Of a stretch of DNA of 64,000 nucleotides, positions 11,901-25,990 are shown in pieces (the stretch's first letter is position 1; each line of letters begins with the position of its first letter). Under the pieces are notes generated by a model. That model saw only the letters and a list, made by a program, of their open reading frames with translations, was not told the DNA's origin and made no database searches. The translations under genes and the position numbers were made by a program. The stretch lies in the NCBI GenBank assembly GCA_008711295.1, contig VUYV01000036.1:5121904-5185903 (forward strand), in the 5' to 3' direction. The DNA is from Anarhynchus alexandrinus. Lineage: Eukaryota > Chordata > Aves > Charadriiformes > Charadriidae.

Positions 11901-14900
11901 GAAGTAAAATACTGTTTTTCTGATTACTATAATGTAAAAACCCATGAAACTCATGAGTGCAGATGTGTGATATTGTATAACTACTCCAAAGAGCAAATGG
12001 AAAGAATGATGAAGGCATGACGTCTGCCACAATAGAATACATTAAGTAAATTACAATTTTATACGGATTTTAAAAACCTAAATACATAGAAACAGACAAT
12101 ATGACCAAGCCTTGCCAGCCATTCCTGCCCCACCACATAAGCATTTCCACTATTCTTCTAAAAAGCAGCTGAATGTCCAGGAATACCAGAAATGCTACTG
12201 ACAATTTTCACTTATCATTGCTTTAATTTTCTGTTTATTGTAATTAACTGATAACATTCACTCACTTTCAAAATATTGGTAGAGGAATGGCAGTATTTCC
12301 TGAGGCAGAGGAAATGAAATTTCCAAGGCAAACTGCTGGCTACTTAAGATAACTAGTTTGGTGGCACTGACATACATACTGAATAACAAGAGATCAAAAG
12401 TGTATGGAATTAAATGACGAAATTCAATCAGCCTGTGAACTTCTCCACTGCCTCACATGCAACACAAACAAAAACGAAGCCCGATTTTAATTTAAGACTT
12501 TAAAGAGTAACACAAAGCTAATCTTCCAAGCAAGAATAGTTGTGAAGATAAAAGATATGAAGTTCAGCCCCTTGCAAAGGTAAATGATGAACTGAATGAT
12601 GAGCTCTAGGGGCTACAGCAATTGTGAAATAAATCTATTCTGGTTGCAAACAATAACTTTGGATGTGTTGGTAGAAAACAGCAGGTTTAAGAGGATGAAT
12701 AATCGTGATTGCAGTTCACTAACCTGTGATTTAGCAGACCCAAAGTTTCTTTCCCACCTCTGCCACAGAGATCTTCTTGGACAAGAAGGCACTTGGCCAA
12801 ATCAGGTGGTCCTCATGTTTCCTACCTTTAAAAAACAGTGCTGATAGTACTTCCCTTCTGCCAAACAAGAACACTGGGCAGAAGCCATACTCGGACTCAC
12901 CCCAAAGAATGCTGTTATAGTGGTGGAAGTCTGTAGCACAACTCTAGCTTGGCACTCTTTTTATTTTAAAAACAATCTGATGTCTCACCAACATGGGAAC
13001 TATTGAGAAATGGAATTCTTCCAGTCATAAGAGTTCCAGCAGAGACAGAGAAAGTTGGGACAAAAACCATGAAGTTAACTCTTAATGGAAAACCAGTTTT
13101 AGTCCTCTTTCTGTCCTCTAGCTTATCTATGTAAATAGAAATAACTGGCTGATGATTTGTGTAAAAGTAAAAATAAAAATGAAAAAAACCAACAAAAACC
13201 ACCCCAACACCTCCCACAAATGACTGTAATGTGTAAAACAATGCCAAACATCATGCAGTTATTTTCTAGGCAGGACAAATTGAATAATGAATGAACTTTT
13301 CTTAGAAACCTAAAAAAAAACCCAAACAGACAGGTAGCAATTCTACGACCCTAGACCAGAAAAGCATTGTGCTAAAGTGAAGGCTGCAGAACTGGGCCTT
13401 AGGCATCCTTAGGCCAAGAGTATATAAACACTAAGTTCAGACATCTTTCATACATTTGCTTTTAAGTATTGAAAAAAAATGTTGTGGGAACTAGAAAGCC
13501 AATGCATTATACCTACGCAAAATAATCTACGGTCTGCTGGTAACCCCTTCTGCGTTGCTAAACCCTGTAGATATTTTTGTGAGCAGCTACGGCAGAAGAA
13601 AGCCACCGGTTCAGTTCTGCAGTCAGATCAAAGTGCTGTACTTACGAGCTCACAGCATCCTACTACGATAGTACTTCTTTTTGTTTCATGAAATCAGCAT
13701 TTCGATTTCAGTGAAGAGCCATGCAGAGCAGGATAAGAGCACGTGAAAGAGACAGTATCTCTTTCAGAAGACTTTAGAAGAAAATGCAAGCAAGAAAATG
13801 CATTAAATACATTTGAAGGGTATGGAAGAGATTTTGATTTCACAATCATAATTTTCATCATGCTTCTGAAAGTGAAATGAATAGTGTATTTAACAGAAGC
13901 TTTAAACTTGCTCTCTTGATTCTTTAAAATGGGGGAAGGGATCAAAAAGCACTAGAGGGAGCTGCTGTTCTACTGAACCCGTTCGGATTCCTTGTTTTCA
14001 GCATAAATTGTTACCCACTGAAGTGAGACAAGTGTGAGCACACATCTCAGCTCTCCAGTATTGAAATAACAGAACAGTACTCAAAAACAACATCAGACAG
14101 CAAGGATGCAAACCATGAATTCTGAACCAGAAGGGAATAACAGAACACTTTAAAAGTCCATAATATTTAATAAACCTTAAAAAATATTAAAAGGAGCTGG
14201 CGATCATCACCTGGGTAGGCTTACAGTAATATTTTTTATAACCTGTCAATAAAAATCCTCATTGACTCCTTGCCTTTTGTGGGCACAGGATTCGCTCTAG
14301 AGGGAAAAATGACAAAAGAAAGGATAAGGGGAAAATGACACAAAAGAAAGGATACCTGGAAGAAAATGCATAAAGAGTCCCACTTTAATTGAAGAGTTTC
14401 ATCACCACTTGCCAATAAACCTGCGTTTCTGACACTGATACAGGTTTTTAACCAAAGATGTGCAGATGCTGTTAAAGGGCTAGAAATTGATGACTAACAT
14501 CAGATTTACTGAAAAAAGTCCCCAGAAGTTCGGTGAGTGAAAAAAAGAGGTATTGAGAGAAGGTTAGAAAAGTCAGATTAGAGACAGATAAGAACGTAAA
14601 GAAAATCTTAACTGCTGCCATGCCACAAGTAGGTAAAAAATTATTATTTTAATTAATCAAAACTCACACCGCTTAGTAGTGTCCAATTTATAGACCCTTT
14701 GACTGTTCAGAATGTGGTCTCATAACCCCTCCCTGCCTACACTTTTTTTGGACTGTCCTTTATACCAAATCCCCCGAGTATTGCATCCTATCAACTGTTC
14801 ACCAACTTCTTCCTCAAGGAGGCTGAAATTTCCTTCTTACAGTTGGTTTTTTTTTTTTTTGTCATTGCTGAACACCTGTCTGCTCTCCTAATATCTAAAT

Positions 14901-15873
14901 TAAGTACTTAACCTCATGGCATAAGCTCCTAGATGAATTAGGTAAATTTATTAATTTCAATCACACAGTGTGTACCGCAGCTACCGCAACAATTAATGAT
15001 TGAACCTCCTTTTTCTCCAACACAAATTTCTTATTCCTCTGAAACATCAACCCAACACCAAACTTACTTTTTCTGGACAGTCTAATTTTTACACGTATGG
15101 TCAATCTGTTAAGCATTTTGTACCCTGTATATGGAACCACCCTGCAGGTGTGACAGTTCTGTTGCGCTTTGGAGAGGCCAAAGTAAAGGCTGACTATATA
15201 TCCATGCGCCACTCCTTCCTATTAGAAGAAAAGGGGTAGCTGGAAGCACTACGTAGCAAAAGTTAACAGAGTTTGAGCTTGAAAAAGAGAGGAAGAATGA
15301 TGGTATGTACAAGCTGTAGCACTTTAAATATGGGGATACTGCCAACGCACATTAACAGGCAGTGCTGCTTTTAGAGTATGCTTTTTCTATGCATTATATT
15401 CTTAGTCTTGGAAGAAGAACACAAGATGCTGGTGTAGCTGTATCCAAAGTAAGGACTGCATCAAGATAGTCATACCAGAAACAAATACATTTAACCAATA
15501 TTTAGGCCATGATTGCTTGAGGAATGCTTTTCTGATATGTAGTGCTAAGCTACAGTACCCATACAGAGCTCCTCGTACGAATGCTGCCAGGCTGACAAAG
15601 TTGAGCTTCCCATTTGCTGTAAGAAAATCTGAAGTAGGTCTCAGTAATAAAAGGGCAGTTTAGCTTCCACTCAAAATTTCTGGTATGTCTGTCGAGGATC
15701 ATACATCTTCACAAGCCTGACCTGCCAGCAAATCGATGACGGCAGAAATATGCAATGGTGGAACAGCTTTTCACTGCCTCAAAAAAAGCTAAGTACATTA
15801 GGTCTAATATTGACCTCTGCTATGGTTTGGTGTTTTTCTGGTTGTGTGTGGTGTTTGTGTGTTTTTGTTTCTG

Positions 15874-15896
15874 TTTTTTTTTTTTTTTTTTTTTTT
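15874..15896. repeat. Poly-T tract, 23 T
   Basis: An uninterrupted T run after a GT-rich stretch. In the pre-mRNA, which is minus strand, it reads as poly-A. It could be the tail of an old retrocopy, but no recognisable body flanks it. Confidence 0.9.
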
Positions 15897-17173
15897 CTTT
15901 TAAAGGTCATTTTTGGCATTTGTATTAGGAAAGATTCTGCATCACTCCTTTCCTCTGTTCAGACTCATGCAGTCTACAGAACTGTTTCAGCATCAGAAAG
16001 CCCAAAGTGTACAAAAGACTCAAATAAGCAAGGCTTCAATAGGACTATACGCAGGGGAGAAGAGGGAGAGGGAAGCATTTATAACTACTTAGTTTTATGC
16101 AGGATAAATGAACTCCATCATCAAGTCCTCTTTCTGAACACATTTTGCAAGGAAAAGGGGGGGAAGTTATACAATTTATGCAGTTTTGGTTTTAGATGAG
16201 TTTAAATGACATCTGTTTCATTTTACTCATTGTATTTCATGCAGCAGTCTCTACAAATAAGACTAGTTTTCCCTTGCAGTGAGCTTGAAGCATATGAATC
16301 AAATGTTCTGACGCATAAACTACTGGCCATTACCTTTCTCAGGTAAGCAGAAAAAGGAACTATGAAATCCTTGTTTGACACTAAGAATGTAAGACAGCAG
16401 AAGTTTACTTAATCTGCAAATAAATAGCTGTTTTGTATTTGTGCATACCAGCATTTTTACAATACAATATATAGGGAATGTTACAAATATGATCAAGTCT
16501 TCCCCTGCCAAAGGAAGGCTCTGTTCATTTTAGCCTAAAATAAATCCATGCCTGACTTCAAATTTGAAATTATGCATCTCCTAAAAAAAAAATAATAAAA
16601 AAAAAATCCCAAACCTCTTAGATCTGAGCTAAACCCTTCAGTGCTTCATATTACAAATCCTTCCATAGAGTCATGTATTTCTTAATCTTTTTAATTCTTC
16701 AGTAAACTCATTTGAACTACAGCTGAGTGCTCATTCCAGTGCTGCATAATCCTCCCCACCATTCAGACAGTTGGCACATGCTTCACACAGGCCTTCATCT
16801 TTCAAATTACCCCTCTGAGACAGAAATTATCCCATCTTCTACAGAGCATCACGCATTTTGCAAAGTGAATGAATGCACAGTATTCACATTTAGCATACAT
16901 GGCCAGTCTCTCTTTGAAATGCCAGACAATTTCTGCTTCCTCTGCTGAAGTTTGCATCTTGTTCTTTCCCTCCTCTGTAGTCTCTCGTACTTGTGGACCC
17001 AGTCCTTTTATCTTTGCTGTATCAAAAGGCTAGGAATAGTTGCTGTTTGATGCAGCAGAGTAAACACAAATCAATTGTTTTCAACCATAATTATGATCGG
17101 GTAACCTGCTATTAAAAAGTTGACTGTTTCAGGATAGAGTGAAAATTTCCCCTTCCCCTCATTAGTTACTCAC

Positions 17174-17227
17174 AGGAGGTCCTGGTGGCCCTGGTTTTCC
17201 TGGGAGGCCTGGTTTGCCCCGTCTTCC
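17174..17227 (-). CDS. COL19A1: COL19A1 exon E, COL5 helix (54 nt)
   Basis: The exon encodes GRRGKPGLPGKPGPPGPP: six perfect Gly-X-Y triplets, phase 0. The acceptor ends GTTTCCAG and the donor is GTGAGT, both strong. The human peptide I recall at this place is GRRGKTGPPGKPGPPGPP, differing at two positions, which is strong support for COL19A1. The proline-rich GPPGPP end should be helix-stabilising once Y-position prolines are hydroxylated. The opening arginines join QR at the end of exon D to form a basic cluster. Confidence 0.94.
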
Positions 17228-19064
17228 CTGGAAACAAAAAAAGATCAACAGCCGTTTATACATGTTACAGCTAGTGACTGATTCGGAATAAGAATTTTGT
17301 CTAAATGAAAGATTTATTGCCTTGCTTATTATCAAAAAGTTCAAAAACTATCCAAAATGAATACGCTATATCAGCCATGGCAATGCCATCCAATTCTAGT
17401 AATTTTAAGATTCTTTTTAATAATTGTGACAAACTATATTTGCATCACTGTAACATTTACTGTCCCACTTTAAAGCTATGTCTCAAATGTGAGTGCACAT
17501 TGATAGGGCTATAAACAGAATATCTTGATGAAGTGTAAAGAAATTATATTTTATCTGAATATACCAGAGCTTGGGATGTTAAACTGTGCTGCAGTAATCA
17601 CCCTGACTTGCACAGTAAGTACATATGAGCAATATAACCCAATTAACAAACACCCATACCCTTCTTCTCCAGGATGTGAGAATAAGCAGAAAAGTCAGGG
17701 ATTTGTTTGTTCACCTTCCTCATGCGATTACTACCATCAGTGTATAGAGTACACACACAACATCATTTGCATTAAAACTTAAGGTCCATAAAAGTCTACT
17801 TAAGTTAACATGAGACTTTCCACTCGTAGTCATGTACATGTAATTATTACAATTTTTTAGCACAGAACTCAATTGAACAACTGCTGTTTTCACACATGCT
17901 TTTTTTTTTAAGGAAGATTAACATAAAAATGGAAGTAATTTACAGTAATTTACATCTCTATTGCCAAGCTGAAACGTGATGCACATTTTTTAGAAACAAT
18001 AGCTGAGAACAACTAATACCTAGTTCTGATGGTAAAAAAAAAAAAAAAGTATTATATCCCTAAAGACTAAACTTTTCCCTCGCATATAACAAACAAATTA
18101 ACAAAAAGCATTAGGGGGTGTCATGCTGAAAACTTGGCTTAAGAAGTTAGAAAATGAAAACCCTTGCTGACAGCTCACAGTTAAAACACAGGGGCACTTC
18201 TGTAAGCTGTGGTCCCTACTTCTAAGTCTACTTCTGTTTTTTATTAAATGATGATCTCACATAAACTGCAGAAGTAACCTAAGGAACAGAGAGTGAAATC
18301 TCAGCTTCACTCTTTACAGGTGAGAGCCCTGATCTGCAGGCAACCACTCTCACTCTCCGCCACTCTCACTCTCCACCTCTCATTAATCTTGAGGGGAAAC
18401 AAGACGATGACTGTCAGGGTAGAAAATCCCTCTTCCTCACACTCTCCTGAGAAGCGGGAGGTAGGGATTTGAAGCCCTTCAAGTTGAAGAAAGAACCGAA
18501 CAAGGATTGTAAGGATATGTTTCATCCACAGGGCTGTGCCACACGACATGCACACTGCAATCACGGTTTTATGAAGGTCCTCAGTCGGTCAGTGTGTCTT
18601 AAGGGCTGCGTGAAAAAAAAAAAAACCCACCCAAAAAACAAAACCAAAAAACAAACCAACCAAAAAAAACCCCTCAGCATATTTGGAGTGCCAAATTCCT
18701 GGATCTTAACTAGCTGAGACATATGTTATGTGCTGAGCTGTTTAATCCCGCCAGTACTCGCACATGCAGGGCTGTAACCGAGGCAGCTCAGGGTGAATTT
18801 TTCATATCCGAAATACAGTACTAGGTGCCTATATTGGGTTCAAGGCTACACGGTCCCTCACCACCCACCCCCAGCACGTCCTCTGCCGTGTTGGTGACAC
18901 TGTCCACACAGCTCTGTGACGAGCCAGAGCTGGGAACCCATCCGGGCTAAGGATGGCCCACAAAAAAAGTAGTGTTGCTTTAGACTTTGGTCAGTTAATT
19001 GATGCTGTTCACTGGGCAACTGAGTAGCTTACCTGGCCTTAGGGAGGGCACAGTACTGGGAAAG

Positions 19065-19102
19065 GCACGCACACGCACACACACACACACACGCGCACGC
19101 AC
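19065..19102. repeat. CA/CG dinucleotide microsatellite
   Basis: An alternating CA tract with interspersed CG steps (ACGCACACGCAC... ACGCGCACGC). A pure purine-pyrimidine alternation such as this could adopt Z-DNA and is likely to vary in length between individuals. Confidence 0.9.
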
Positions 19103-22100
19103 AATAGAAGGGGGGCTGTTGTTAGTTAGCCATGCCACTAGTGAAGAATAAACACTCGTGCTTCTTTGGGTCAAAGGGCCCAATTCCTATTTAGATTTTT
19201 GTCTCCAAAAGTTGAGATGTGCGACTTTCGGACTGATCTCTAATTCTGAAACACAGAAAGAAACTTTTACCAACTTTTTTGAAAAACAGTAAACTTTCCT
19301 TAGAAAGTATGAAAAACAGATTGAGAGGTAATGATATAAGTAATAAACAAATATAAATTGCTTCATACTTTTAAAATAGTCCCTCTGAGTTATAATGATC
19401 TATACTGTTGACTTCTTGAAGCACCTTCCTTTTCCTGTTTGGACTTATTTAAAGTATCCTGAGGATGACACTTAAAATCACAGCAGTCTAAACAAAGTAT
19501 CAAGGAAGTGTCAGGGGGAAGAAGGCAGGGCTTTGACTGGCAGACACAACTGTGAACGAGGTGTTAATTACACAGGAAAACATGGAATATGTTGGGAAGG
19601 CAACTTTATCTCTATTTACAAGATGAGCTAAAATGTGATTTATTGCATATTGCAAAGTCAAAAGTTGACAAACTTTCTGAAAAAAGAGTTATAAAAAAAA
19701 ATAAAAATCGGGGGTAGTTATTTTTCACTGTCATTTATTAATTACCAGAACACTTACACGGTGAAACACAAAATAAACTCTTGCCCTACCTTTTATCCAA
19801 TAATTATTGGATATAAGTCATTACACTATGTGCCATACATACAAAAAACCTGTAGAACAATCACAGACTGGTATGAAGCATCAGCTGTTTCTAGAGAAAC
19901 AAAAGTCCTTTTTTTCCCCTACAAGCACCCTTCCAAACTGTCTCATATTTTAATTTTAACCCAGAAATATGTAAAAGGCTATCTTTCGGCAATGCCTTTC
20001 AGATACAGGGATTTAAATGTTGGGGATATACACAGCTCCACCCGCCTGCCAGCACTCCTGCTTCTCTATGAATTCCCAGCATCAGTAAGGAAAAAATTAA
20101 AATATATAGTATAGTAACAGTGTAAGGAAAGTAGTTTATGTTTTTGTTTAGGATAATTAAAACAATTAGAAGAATGTTTTTGATAAGTCCATTATGGCCT
20201 TGCCTTGAGCAGATCATGAGCCAGACTGTGACTAAATATTTACAGCTTGACTCCGAGCCTTCCTTCTGGCAGGAAAGGAGTGAAAAACATCTCGGTGCCC
20301 TCTGTGGTTCATTGACTGGGATTAGCGGAGAGCCACAGCTCCCATCTCCTGCTCAGAAGTGGGTCTCAGCAGCCCCGTGAGAGCTGTACTCGCTGCCATA
20401 CCGCTGTACGTGGGGGCATGCAACCAGCACAGGAGGCCCGTCACCTTTATTTAGTTGAGTTCACTGAGCAGATATTGAGTTTATAAAACCATTAAAAATA
20501 GAAATAAATATTCCAGGCATCACATACTTGCTTTAACTACACAAAAAATGCAATACCACCTACAGTAAAAAAAGATAAGTGGTGTCACAAAGTTGTCTAA
20601 TGCTATTTAGGATAATAACTAAAGAATGTGATACATTTATTTTTGCTGGCCATCAACGTGATAAGAAGATGTCTGAGTATTTCTGATACTGTATCCTGTC
20701 CCCTTGACTCATGAAATGCCTGCCCTCAACTAATTTGGACAGTCAGCTACTTTCCTCTTTTCCATAAGACAAACTTAAGCTACGATACACACACAAATCG
20801 TTCAAATAACTGCTTGGTCAGGGGCAGAAAAGAGAAAATATTAAAAATAAAATAAATGAGAAATTACATGCTTCAGCAAACCCCAGCTGAGTGCCTAGTT
20901 GAAGTACGCGGTCAACTGCACTCTTTATTCCTCTCTTCCTTCGCCATTTCTGTTAATCAACATGACTTGACGAGCTTTGCCTTACATTAGATGGAAAGCT
21001 GTTCAGAAGAGAGGCTCTGTGCATCCTTCCGTAAGCTCGTGCTCTGATTCTGACTGCTGCCCCTGGGCACCGCTGCAGGTCCAACACACAATGCAAGAAT
21101 GCAAAATCTATATTGTAACCCCCTGCTGTATCACGTTGCATCCATCTATTCACATATCTCTAACTATAGAAGAATAAGATCGCTAATCCTAGTGTCTAAA
21201 AATAAGCTGCGGATTATTTTAGGATAAAATCAAGTAGAGTTATGTAGGAATGCTGACATGACTTATGGAATTAATAATTTAAAGAACCCACACTTGAGTA
21301 CGAAGGGAAAAGTTCTTAGAATAAGTCCGTGTGAATTTTCAAGGGAAACTGCTAATTAGCAGTTCCTGAAACACATCATCACATTTCAAAACAGGAACTA
21401 GTTCTAGAGAAAGTAGGAAGCTAGGCTTTAAAGTCTTAACTACGGTAGTTATTATGCAAGATTAATGGGGCTTATGTAACTTGTTTGCCGAGCTAAACTA
21501 AGATTCTCTTGAATAATCCTCAAAATCAGACTGACAAAGGGTCAGATATACCCGAAGCAGGAGGCAGGTGGAAAGGAAAGACCCCTGTCTCAGGGTGCCC
21601 AACCCATGCACACCCCACTGGCCCCTTGGGCACCTAAACGCAGCCGTGCGAGTGGAGCTCTGGGCAGTTAAAAGACTCGTTCTCCAGATGCCCAAAGTTG
21701 CCACCAAGCAGCCAGGTAAGTCCCAGTGCCTACACTAATTCGGAGTACAGAAAAGATGCTTTCCTTTGCCTCAGTCCTCTAAGCTGATACACTTAGTCCA
21801 TATAAACTTTCCAGTTTTCAGTCTCTGTCTGTAGTCACAACCTGGTGCCCCTGGCAGCTCACCTGGAGCTTGCAGAGCTCCAACCAATTCTAACCCAGAG
21901 GAAACCCAGCCCAGCCTAAAGCTGGTGACAAATCCTCTGCCCCATGGATTACCAGAAAGAGCTTGCCAGGCTGCCATTTTAGGGGAATGAAGGTGGACAT
22001 CACATGGCAGCATCAGTAAGAAAGCCAGTTCACGAGCTAATTGGAAACAGAATCTTAGAATTAATCACAAAAATCAAAGCAATCGCCTATCCAACCCAGT

Positions 22101-24443
22101 TATTCAACAGTGCATATCTACTGGTTGGTTGTAGGACAGGAGAAGGTTCTCCAGGATCCAAATCAACTATTCGACAGGTCACAAAGTGAAAATTACCAAT
22201 CTACAACAAATGCACAGCCCAAGTACAGAGTCATTATTTCCCATTGTGCATTTAGCCAAAAATTTGGTAATAGCGAAAGAGGGCTTTGACATTTAAGCAC
22301 TTAACTGCACAACTGCTGTTAATAAGAGTTTTGTCATTAACTTTGGTAGTGTCCCAATTGTGCAAGTTTTTTCTTTAATCCTTAGAAATCTTATAGTTTG
22401 GATATTCTCTTTCCTAAATTGGAAATCTGTGTTGCAGTCAATTAAACCTTTTTAAATTTAGTAATACAGTGTTAGGACTTGAATGTACAATTCCCTCTTC
22501 AATCCTATTAACCTTGGCCTTGTGGATGTATCATGGTAACCAGTGTATTACAAATTAACCTCTGTATTAAATGTTAAACCTGAACAAATTCACAGGAAAT
22601 AAGGCCAGAAGGCAAGAAATTAAGCCGTTTGCAGAAAAAAAGTGGAAGTCTGCCCCTCATATCCCACTAAAGCCTTTCATAGAAACTCGGCTCACAGAAG
22701 AATAGAGCACACAGACCCTAATTCCCTGTTTTGGAAGACAAGTCACTAGGGAACTCCTTGCTAATGCAGAAGCATTCCTGCACTCAACCTTGGCTTTCTA
22801 TTTTTAAGAATGATTTCCAATAAATTCCAGTTTCTTCATTTTTGTATTAATAAAATGTTAAAAGAGAGCACCTAGCCAGACTATATAATATTATTCAAAT
22901 GCATTTAACAAACATCAAAGTCCTTAAACAGGCATAGCAGTGCCAAGAATTGAAATGCCACAATCTATTTTGCCAAAAAATCCCTGCACTAAATCCATCA
23001 CAGTTTCTCAAGTGTATTCACAAAAGTGTATTTTAAATTCGAAATCACTTGTAGAAATATTTTTGAACTACATTTAGATATTTTTATAATGAACACCTTA
23101 ATTTTTAATTATGAGAATTAATTTCCTATTCTCTCATGTTGCTATACCTTTTGCTAAGAGACATTAAAACAAATAACAATAATAGAGTTTCGGAAGGGAG
23201 CCTGAAAGTTCTAAATGAGATCTTAAAAGTGGAATAATTTCTGCTATTCCATTAAAATTTAGATTTTAATTTCTTAATTGGAAAATAACAAAGAAATTAA
23301 AAAACAATAGAACTGTTTTCAAATTGACAAATCTGTCTTCAACGTTCTAAATTAAAACCATTTTCATCCCATTTTTAAATGCCAAGGTGGGAAAGATATA
23401 TGTAGTTTTTCAAGCTGTACCCTACTTTGCTGGTTATTTACTTTGCTTTTAAGGTAGAGACATTCCAGTAGAAAAACTGAAAATTATCTCTCTCTTTTAC
23501 ATTAACCATTTTTAGACTGTTATATACTTGAGTGAAGAAACTTGCAGCACTCCAACTTAAAGATAAAATCCGACTGGAGCTTTACATACTTAAAAACAAC
23601 TTACATCAAAGTCAGGAAGGACTGAGAAGATTAAAAGAGATTCCAAAACTCCAGAGCTGTAGCTGTGAAAAATACTGCTTGCTCTGTGCCAGAAGCCTGA
23701 CCCACTACGCAGTAATTATCATTGCTCTGTAAAGCTTGTTTTACAATTGGTTGAATACAACATTTACCCACTGAACTCGAAAACAAATTATGTCAGAGAA
23801 ATATTTAAGTTCTATAAACCAGATAAATGCAACCTGAATTTAAATTAATTTTGATGTCACTCTAAATAATTATGTTAAGAAAATCTAACAGCTCCCCACC
23901 CATTTATTTATTTAGGAAGATTTTTCACTGTAGTATAATAATTTTATTTGTGCTTGATTAGAAAAACTTGTAATCTCAGAGTAAATTGGTTATTAAATAA
24001 GACAAGCGGTGCGATTTCACAAAGTCCCTCCAAACATGATTGTAGTGAAATCAATGCTAAAACACTGTATATGACAACCCAAAGGACTCTCAGTTTTATG
24101 AGGTGTTTAATTTATTACTAAAATAATGCTAAAATAACCTCCTCTTAAGTGAAGTATTTGGTATTATAAACACAACAACTGGAAATAAGGAAGTTGTTTC
24201 AAAAATATTTACTTGAAGACACCTGCAACGTCCCAAGGAATCCAGAGCCAAGAATACGGCTGTGGTATGGTAGCAAGATTTGTAAATGTTTGAACTAAAT
24301 TCATCCCTGGAACCAGGGAAACCACCATGGTGGAGAATCAGTCCAATACATGTGAAACATTTTAAAAAAAATATATTAATCCATAAAAATGAAGTTGGTG
24401 GCACCTATGCTGAGAATAAGCTAGAGCTAGTTAAATAAAAAAC

Positions 24444-25990
24444 ACAGAATTGTCTAGGTTGCAAGGGACCTTCTGAGATCACCTAGCACAATCCCCCTCC
24501 TCAAGCAGGATCATTTGTCCTGGACTGCGTCTAGTTGACTTTTGAGTATCTCCACAGGTGGAGACTCCACAACCTCTCTGGGCAACCTGTATCAGTATTT
24601 GACACACAATAAAAAAGCATTTTCTTGTGTTCAGATGGCATTTCCTGTTTTTTAATTTGTGCCCATTGCCTCTTGTCCTGTCACTGGCTACTACTGAGCA
24701 GAATCTGGATCCCTCTTTTTCATTCCGTCACATTAGGTATTTATACACACTGATAGGATCCTTCCTGAGTCTTCTCTTCTCCAGGCTGAAGACTCCCAGC
24801 TCTCTCAGCCTCTTCTTTTATGAAAATGCTCCAGTCCCTTTAATCTGCTTTGTGGCCCTGTGCTAGACCCACTTCAGTAAGCCCATGTCCTCCTTGACAT
24901 GGTCTCACCAGTGCTGAGCAAAGAGGAAGGATATCTCCCCTGACCTGCTGCCACTGCTCTTCCAAATGCAGCCCAGGATATTGTTGGCATTTTTTTTGCC
25001 ACAAGGGTGCATTGCTGACTCATGGTCTGCTTGTTGTCCAGCGGGTTCTTCGCAAAGCTTCTTCCCAGACAGTTTGCTTCCAGCGTATACCGATACCTGG
25101 GGTTATTGCTCCCTAGATGCAGGATTTCACATTTCCCCTTGTTGAACTTCACATGCTTCCTCTTACCGCAGTTCTCTGCTACGTTCTGCCCCATTGTCCA
25201 GGTCATTAATGAAGATGCTGGACAGTACTGGCTGCAGTATTGAGCCCTGGGATACACCGCTAGTGACTCATCTCCAAATGGACTTTGTGGCACTGATCAC
25301 AACCCTCTGGGCCCAGTTGTTCAGCTGGTTTTCAATCCACCTCACTGTCCACTTACCTAACCTATATATTGTCAGCTTGTCTATGAAACTGAAGTTATGG
25401 GAGACAGCGTCAAAGGCTTTGCTAAAGTTGAGGTCAACAACATCCACTGCTCACCTATCTGCCAAGCTAGTCACCTCATTGTGGAAGGCAATGTAATTGG
25501 TCAAGCATGATTTTCCCTTCATAAATCCATGCAGACTATCCCAATCACCTTCTTGTCCTTCATGTGTTTGGAAATAGTTTCCAGGAGGATTTCCTCTGTC
25601 ACGTTCCCAGGGATTGAAGTGAGGTTTACTGGCCTGCAGTTTCCTGGAACTTCCTTCTTAAAGACAGAAGTGGTATTTGCTCTCTTCCAATCTTCAGGAA
25701 CCTCTCCTAGTCATCATGACCATTCAAAGATAATCAAGAGTAGCCTCACAATGGCATCAGCCAGCTCCTTCTGCACTTGTGGATGCAACCCATCAGGCCC
25801 CCACGGACTTACAGAGCTGTGTCCTCCATCTGAAGCTGCCTGGGTACATGAGTCCAACAGCAAACAGTTACTTCAGTAGTGCTTGGGTCCTGTGCTTCGT
25901 GACCATCATCTTTAAGGATGCGTATGCTGGACAGAGAAAGTTTGCTGGCATCTTCTTTGGGCCCTTCTGCATGAACTGCTGTGCAAACCG
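24444..25990 (-). mobile_element. CR1 LINE fragment, degenerate, minus strand
   Basis: On the minus strand this is the 3' half of a chicken-repeat-1 non-LTR retrotransposon. Near 24444-24600 is the usual 3' end with its GGTCCCTTGCAACC block. Upstream lies reverse-transcriptase coding sequence: the peptide FNKGKCEILHLGSNNP, within a 139-codon open stretch at 24874-25293, is typical of the CR1 ORF2 C-terminal half. Further 5', sequence to about 25830 reads as the earlier RT region, with counterparts of PVNLTSIPGN and SKAFDAVS-type motifs in broken frames. Stops and frameshifts are frequent, so it is an old, 5'-truncated copy inserted in the same sense as COL19A1. The 5' limit is uncertain by about 150 bp. 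Confidence 0.88.

Larger units (their letters stand above)
7170..17173 (-). other. COL19A1: COL19A1 intron between exons E and F (10.0 kb)
   Basis: Long AT-rich intron. It contains an AT-rich tandem repeat at 8937-8978 and a T run at 15874-15896. I see no CR1 copy and no other Gly-X-Y exon on the minus strand; the human chain as I recall it has no extra residues between these exons. Confidence 0.8.

Noticed and set aside
15750..16199. 149-codon plus-strand open frame
   Set aside because: It is carried by the 23-T run, which translates as poly-Phe, and has no domain similarity; a low-complexity artefact.
22120..22170. Plus-strand Gly-rich words (GEGSPGSK) resembling collagen
   Set aside because: Wrong strand for the gene, only two imperfect triplets and no proper splice sites; coincidence.
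24874..25293. 139-codon minus-strand frame as a host gene
   Set aside because: The peptide contains CR1 ORF2 reverse-transcriptase sequence (FNKGKCEILHLG) and belongs to the retrotransposon.
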